This document shows positions 59,920 to 64,000 of a DNA stretch of 64,000 nt, piece by piece (the first letter of the stretch is position 1; every line of letters begins with the position of its first letter). The notes below the pieces were generated by a model. It was not told the origin of the DNA. It ran no database searches and was given only the letters and a program-made list of their open reading frames with translations. Source of the DNA: an uncultured Flavobacteriaceae bacterium (GTDB lineage Bacteria > Bacteroidota > Bacteroidia > Flavobacteriales > Flavobacteriaceae); contig CAJQNZ010000009.1 of the NCBI GenBank assembly GCA_905479835.1, positions 62,001 to 126,000 of the forward strand, given 5' to 3'. Position numbers and translations under genes: made by a program.

Positions 59920-62900
59920 ATGATGAATAAGAAAGTTAACCCCAAAGCTGTTCTTAAGAGTCCTGTATTAAAGGGCACTAGCAATGCTATTATTTCAAAA
60001 AATGATTTTGAAAAATATTTTTATTTTTTTGAATACTCACCTATTCCCTTTTGGATACAAGATTTTTCAAGCGCTAAACTCTATTTAGATAACATTGCTA
60101 AAAATAACAAATGCGATGTTAAAGCGTACGTTAAAGAAAATCCAGAAATACTTTTAAAAGTACGGGAATTGGTCGAGTTGAAAAACGTCAATCTTGCGGC
60201 TGTAAAACTGTATAAGGCTAAAAACAAAAAAGACTTAATCCAAAATCAGCAACAATCCTTTACGGAGCACTCCAATGTAAGTTTTTCCAAATTAGTTAAA
60301 GATCTATTACTAGGAATAACAGAAACGGAAATAGAAACATTAAATTATAATTTTAATGGAGAGTTAATAAATATTAGAATAAAATTCAAAGTTGCTCAAG
60401 GAAGTGAAGAATCACTTGAAAATGTTGTTGTTTCTGTTGAGGATATTTCCCAAGTAATAAAATCTAGAAATCAATTAATTGAAAATGAAAACATATATAA
60501 AAACTCACAATCAATAGCTAAAATAGGGAGTTGGTTTTATAATTACGATAATCAAGAACTTAACTGGTCAGATGAACTTTATAATTTTATAAACCTTGAA
60601 CCTAATGATTATGAAATAGATGTTAATTTTTATTTAGACTATGTACATCAAGATGATAAAGAAATAATAGGAGATTTTTCTACGGAAACATTGATTAAGA
60701 ACCCTAACCAAACCCTCAATTATAGAATTATTACTTCAGAAGGAGAAGAAAAATATATTCAAGAGAACAGAAGTGTTTTAATTAAAAATCAGAGAATCAT
60801 AAAAATTATTGGAATTTGTCAAGATATCACAGAAACTGTTTTATCAAAACAAAAGTTAAATGCTACGACCAATTTATTTCACAATGCCATATCAAGTGTT
60901 CAAGAAGGATTTATAATTCTTGATAAAAACTCCAACTATAAATTTGTAAATATTTCAGCAGCTGAAATTCTAGGAAAAGAGGTGGATTATTTAATAGGTA
61001 AAAATATATGGGATGAGTTTCCTGAAAAAAAAGGAGACTTATTTTATGATAATTATTACAAATGTTTAAAGCAAAAAGAACCCATAACATTTGAAAATTA
61101 TTTTGAGCCATGGGATAAATGGTTTGAAAATAAAATAACCCCTTTTGAAGATGGAGTATTGATGTTATTTCACGATATAACAGATCAAAAAATTAATGAA
61201 AATAAAATAAAAGCTGCTTATAATATTATTAATAAAAGTTCTTCGGTTGCTATACTCGCAAGAAATGAAAGAGACTTTCCTATAGAATTTGCCTCTGATA
61301 ATATAGTTGATTTATTTGGGTATTCATATTTAGATTTCTTAACAGGAAAAGTAAAAATGCATGAAATGGCGCATCCTGAAGACTTGAATCATATACGTTC
61401 TGCAGTTTTTTCGTTAATAAAAGATTCAAATAAGGACTCTTTTAAACCAGAACCTTATAGAATTATTACCAAAGAAGGTCAAACGAAATGGATACAAAGC
61501 AGTCTAGATGTTATTAAAAATTCTGAAGGGGCTATCACCCATATTCAATCAATAGCAGAAGACATAAGTGAAAGGGTAAAAAAAGAAAAACTTGAAGAAG
61601 TAGTTTATAATATTTCTAAATCTGCAATTTTAATAGACAATTTTAAAGAGTTCAATTTATTGGTTAAAAATGAATTGCATAAAGTTCTTGATACAAGTAA
61701 TTTTTATATTGCTATGTATAATAAAGAAACAGATATTATCACGACCCCAGTTTTTGTTGATCAAACAGAAGAGATAGAAGAATTTCCTGCAAAAAACACA
61801 TTGACAGGATATTTAATTAAAAAAAATAAATCATTATTAATAAACAGTAAAGAATATAACGTTTTAATTGAAAAAGGAGAAGTAAAATTGATAGGGAATG
61901 AAATGGCTGTATGGCTTGGAGTTCCTCTTATAATTAAAGACGAAGTAATCGGAGCCATAGTTGTTCAAAGTTATACTAATGAATCTGCCTATGACCAATG
62001 TGATTTGTTCCTTTTAGAATATGTTGCAACAGAAATCAGTACCATAATTCAACAGAAAAAGGCAGATAGTGATTTGCAGACAGCATTAATTAGAGCACAA
62101 GAATCTGATAGGCTGAAGTCTTCATTTTTAGCAAATATGAGTCATGAAATCAGAACCCCTATGAATGGAATCATTGGTTTTTCAGAATTATTTTTAAGAC
62201 CAAACCTGACTGAGAAAGAAAGAAAAAAATATGCTGAAGTAATTATTAATAGTAGTAAACAATTATTATCAATAGTAAATGACATTTTAGACATTTCCAA
62301 AATTGAAGCAGGAGCTATCGTTTTAAATTATGAAAAAGTAAATATTAATGACTTATTAGATGACTTAAAAACTTTTTATAACTCCACTGCGATTGAAAAT
62401 AATTTAAAGTTAAAATGCCATAAGAGCCTTCCTTATATGGAAAGTAATGTTGAAATTGATAAAACCAAACTCCATCAAGTATTGACAAACTTACTCTCGA
62501 ATGCTTTTAAGTTTACTGATTTTGGAAGTATAGAATTTGGATATGTTTTAAAAGGAAAATACTTAGAATTTTTTATAAAAGATTCAGGAATTGGGATAGA
62601 AAAGAAATGGCAATCAAAAATATTTGAAAGGTTTACACAAGTCAATCATGAATTAAATGAAAAGCATAAAGGAACAGGATTAGGATTGTCAATATCGAAA
62701 AGATTTATTGAATTGTTTAAAGGTAAAATATGGTTAGAATCTGATAAAAATGGTTCAACAGTTTATTTTACAATACCCTATATTAAAACACAAAAGAAAA
62801 AAAATATAAGTTCCCAAAAATCATTACTTGATATTAAAGATCATGAAATAACAATCTTAGTGGTCGAAGATGAAGAGTACAATATGCTTTATATAAACGA

Positions 62901-63222
62901 ATTATTTTCAAGGACTAAATTTAAATTATTAGAAGCTTATAACGGTAAAGAAGCTGTTGAATCTGCAATAAAAAATCCAGACATAGATTTAATTTTAATG
63001 GATATAAAAATGCCGATAATGAATGGAAATGAAGCAATGAAAAAAATAAAAAAGAGGAACCCTAATATTCCTATAATAGCATTATCAGCATTTGCAATAG
63101 AATCAGATAAAGGAGTAACTATTGATGAAGGGTTTGATTATTATTTGACTAAACCTTTAGATAAAAATCAATTATTCACTATAATTGGAACTATTATGAA
63201 AGAGTCTTTTATAAAGAAATGA
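59920..63222 (+). CDS. Multi-PAS, GAF hybrid sensor histidine kinase with C-terminal receiver
   Basis: Several PAS/PAC units (e.g. ITEGEEKYIQENR-like, KEGQTKWIQSSLDVIKN), GAF-like LIKKNKSLLINS..VPLIIKDEVIGAIVVQSY, NMSHEIRTPMNGIIGFSELF, receiver VVEDEEYNML...LILMDIKMPIMNG. Confidence 0.93.
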   Translation: MMNKKVNPKAVLKSPVLKGTSNAIISKNDFEKYFYFFEYSPIPFWIQDFSSAKLYLDNIAKNNKCDVKAYVKENPEILLKVRELVELKNVNLAAVKLYKAKNKKDLIQNQQQSFTEHSNVSFSKLVKDLLLGITETEIETLNYNFNGELINIRIKFKVAQGSEESLENVVVSVEDISQVIKSRNQLIENENIYKNSQSIAKIGSWFYNYDNQELNWSDELYNFINLEPNDYEIDVNFYLDYVHQDDKEIIGDFSTETLIKNPNQTLNYRIITSEGEEKYIQENRSVLIKNQRIIKIIGICQDITETVLSKQKLNATTNLFHNAISSVQEGFIILDKNSNYKFVNISAAEILGKEVDYLIGKNIWDEFPEKKGDLFYDNYYKCLKQKEPITFENYFEPWDKWFENKITPFEDGVLMLFHDITDQKINENKIKAAYNIINKSSSVAILARNERDFPIEFASDNIVDLFGYSYLDFLTGKVKMHEMAHPEDLNHIRSAVFSLIKDSNKDSFKPEPYRIITKEGQTKWIQSSLDVIKNSEGAITHIQSIAEDISERVKKEKLEEVVYNISKSAILIDNFKEFNLLVKNELHKVLDTSNFYIAMYNKETDIITTPVFVDQTEEIEEFPAKNTLTGYLIKKNKSLLINSKEYNVLIEKGEVKLIGNEMAVWLGVPLIIKDEVIGAIVVQSYTNESAYDQCDLFLLEYVATEISTIIQQKKADSDLQTALIRAQESDRLKSSFLANMSHEIRTPMNGIIGFSELFLRPNLTEKERKKYAEVIINSSKQLLSIVNDILDISKIEAGAIVLNYEKVNINDLLDDLKTFYNSTAIENNLKLKCHKSLPYMESNVEIDKTKLHQVLTNLLSNAFKFTDFGSIEFGYVLKGKYLEFFIKDSGIGIEKKWQSKIFERFTQVNHELNEKHKGTGLGLSISKRFIELFKGKIWLESDKNGSTVYFTIPYIKTQKKKNISSQKSLLDIKDHEITILVVEDEEYNMLYINELFSRTKFKLLEAYNGKEAVESAIKNPDIDLILMDIKMPIMNGNEAMKKIKKRNPNIPIIALSAFAIESDKGVTIDEGFDYYLTKPLDKNQLFTIIGTIMKESFIKK

Positions 63223-63288
63223 ATATCCTAGAAATAAGAGCATAATGCATAAAATATTTTCTATATTTATTTTTTGATAATTATTTAA

Positions 63289-63858
63289 ATGACAACCAAT
63301 ATTATTCACACATTAGCGCCTGAAAAATGGGTATCTGCTTACTCTGATTACTTGTATAATTATACAATAACTCGTGTAAGCAATAGTGAAATCGCAAAGG
63401 ATCTTGTACAAGAAACTTTTTTTGCAGGATTAAAATCTATGAAAAATTTTCAAGGAAAAGCAAGTGAACGCACATGGTTGATTTCTATTTTGAAAAGAAA
63501 AATTATAGATTATTATCGTAAAATTAATTCTACTAAAGGAAAAGCAGAAGTGAGAATGAACTTTTATAATGATGGAGAAAATGAAGGAGATTGGCTAGAA
63601 GAACGTGTTCCTAATTCTTGGTCTGAAGATGCAGATAGACATATAGAAAATAATGAATTGAAAGTTACATTAGAAGATTGTATCGATAATTTACCAGAAA
63701 AATATGGAATGGTTTTTAAAATGAAAACAATTCAAGGTTTTGAAACTGAAGAAATCTGTAAGGAATTGGATATTACTGCGTCCAATTTATGGGTTATCAT
63801 CCATAGAGCTAGAACACAGTTGAGAAGATGTATGGAAGATAATTGGTTTAATACATAG
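63289..63858 (+). CDS. ECF-type sigma-70 family RNA polymerase sigma factor
   Basis: DYLYNYTITRVSNSEIAKDLVQETFFAGLKSMKNFQGKASERTWLISILKRKIIDYYRK; sigma4 region LPEKYGMVFKMKTIQGFETEEICKEL. Confidence 0.94.
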   Translation: MTTNIIHTLAPEKWVSAYSDYLYNYTITRVSNSEIAKDLVQETFFAGLKSMKNFQGKASERTWLISILKRKIIDYYRKINSTKGKAEVRMNFYNDGENEGDWLEERVPNSWSEDADRHIENNELKVTLEDCIDNLPEKYGMVFKMKTIQGFETEEICKELDITASNLWVIIHRARTQLRRCMEDNWFNT

Positions 63859-63860
63859 AA

Positions 63861-64000
63861 ATGAAAAGTAAAATAAAAATTTCTTGTGATGAAGCAACAG
63901 CTATATGTGATAAAAATCAATATGGCCAAGCTTCTTTATTTGATAAAATCAAATTGAACATACATTTTATAAGATGTAAATTCTGTAAGTTATATACCAA
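63861..64000 (+). CDS. Zinc-finger anti-sigma-factor-like small protein, truncated by window edge
   Basis: ATG 63861, 2 nt after sigma stop: MKSKIKISCDEATAICDKNQYGQASLFDKIKLNIHFIRCKFCKLYT; HxxxCxxC motif. Confidence 0.75.
   Translation, partial: MKSKIKISCDEATAICDKNQYGQASLFDKIKLNIHFIRCKFCKLYT

Noticed and set aside
1-64000. CRISPR arrays, tRNA/rRNA genes, prophage or IS elements
   Set aside because: No regularly spaced direct repeats, no cloverleaf/rRNA-like tracts recognised, and no transposase, integrase or phage structural proteins among the ORFs.

Overview
This 64 kb window is AT-rich chromosomal sequence from a Flavobacteriaceae-type Bacteroidota. Gene content and Bacteroidetes-type promoter boxes (TAnnTTTG) support this; the genus is not assignable by eye. 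Most of it is core metabolism: panD/panC/panB, glmS, class Ia ribonucleotide reductase (nrdB-nrdA), a porin plus PiT phosphate-uptake pair, SulP transporter, dgt, dxs, tadA, aspS, rsmI, UDG, adenine deaminase, recJ, hflX, sufE/DUF59/DUF2480/DUF3078, purF-like, sod, fbp, aspartate kinase, an OlsF-like bifunctional acyltransferase, an ArsR/DUF6428 module, and a terminal signalling block (two histidine kinases, ECF sigma, zinc-finger anti-sigma-like ORF running off the end). I saw no rRNA, tRNA, CRISPR array, prophage or IS element. The most notable loci are: (1) a cluster at about 33.6-42.0 kb with three endonuclease/exonuclease/phosphatase (EEP) paralogs carrying three different predicted localisation signals, placed around a TonB-dependent receptor and a DUF5689 lipoprotein, a candidate nucleic-acid or phosphodiester scavenging system; (2) an ArsR/DUF6428 pair with a perfect 42-bp palindrome before arsR and a second near-identical 16-bp core before DUF6428, both proteins ending in Cys-Cys; (3) a eukaryote-like NrdB with unusual perfect palindromes upstream of nrdB and between nrdB and nrdA. 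All homology calls come from recognising sequence motifs, without database searches.
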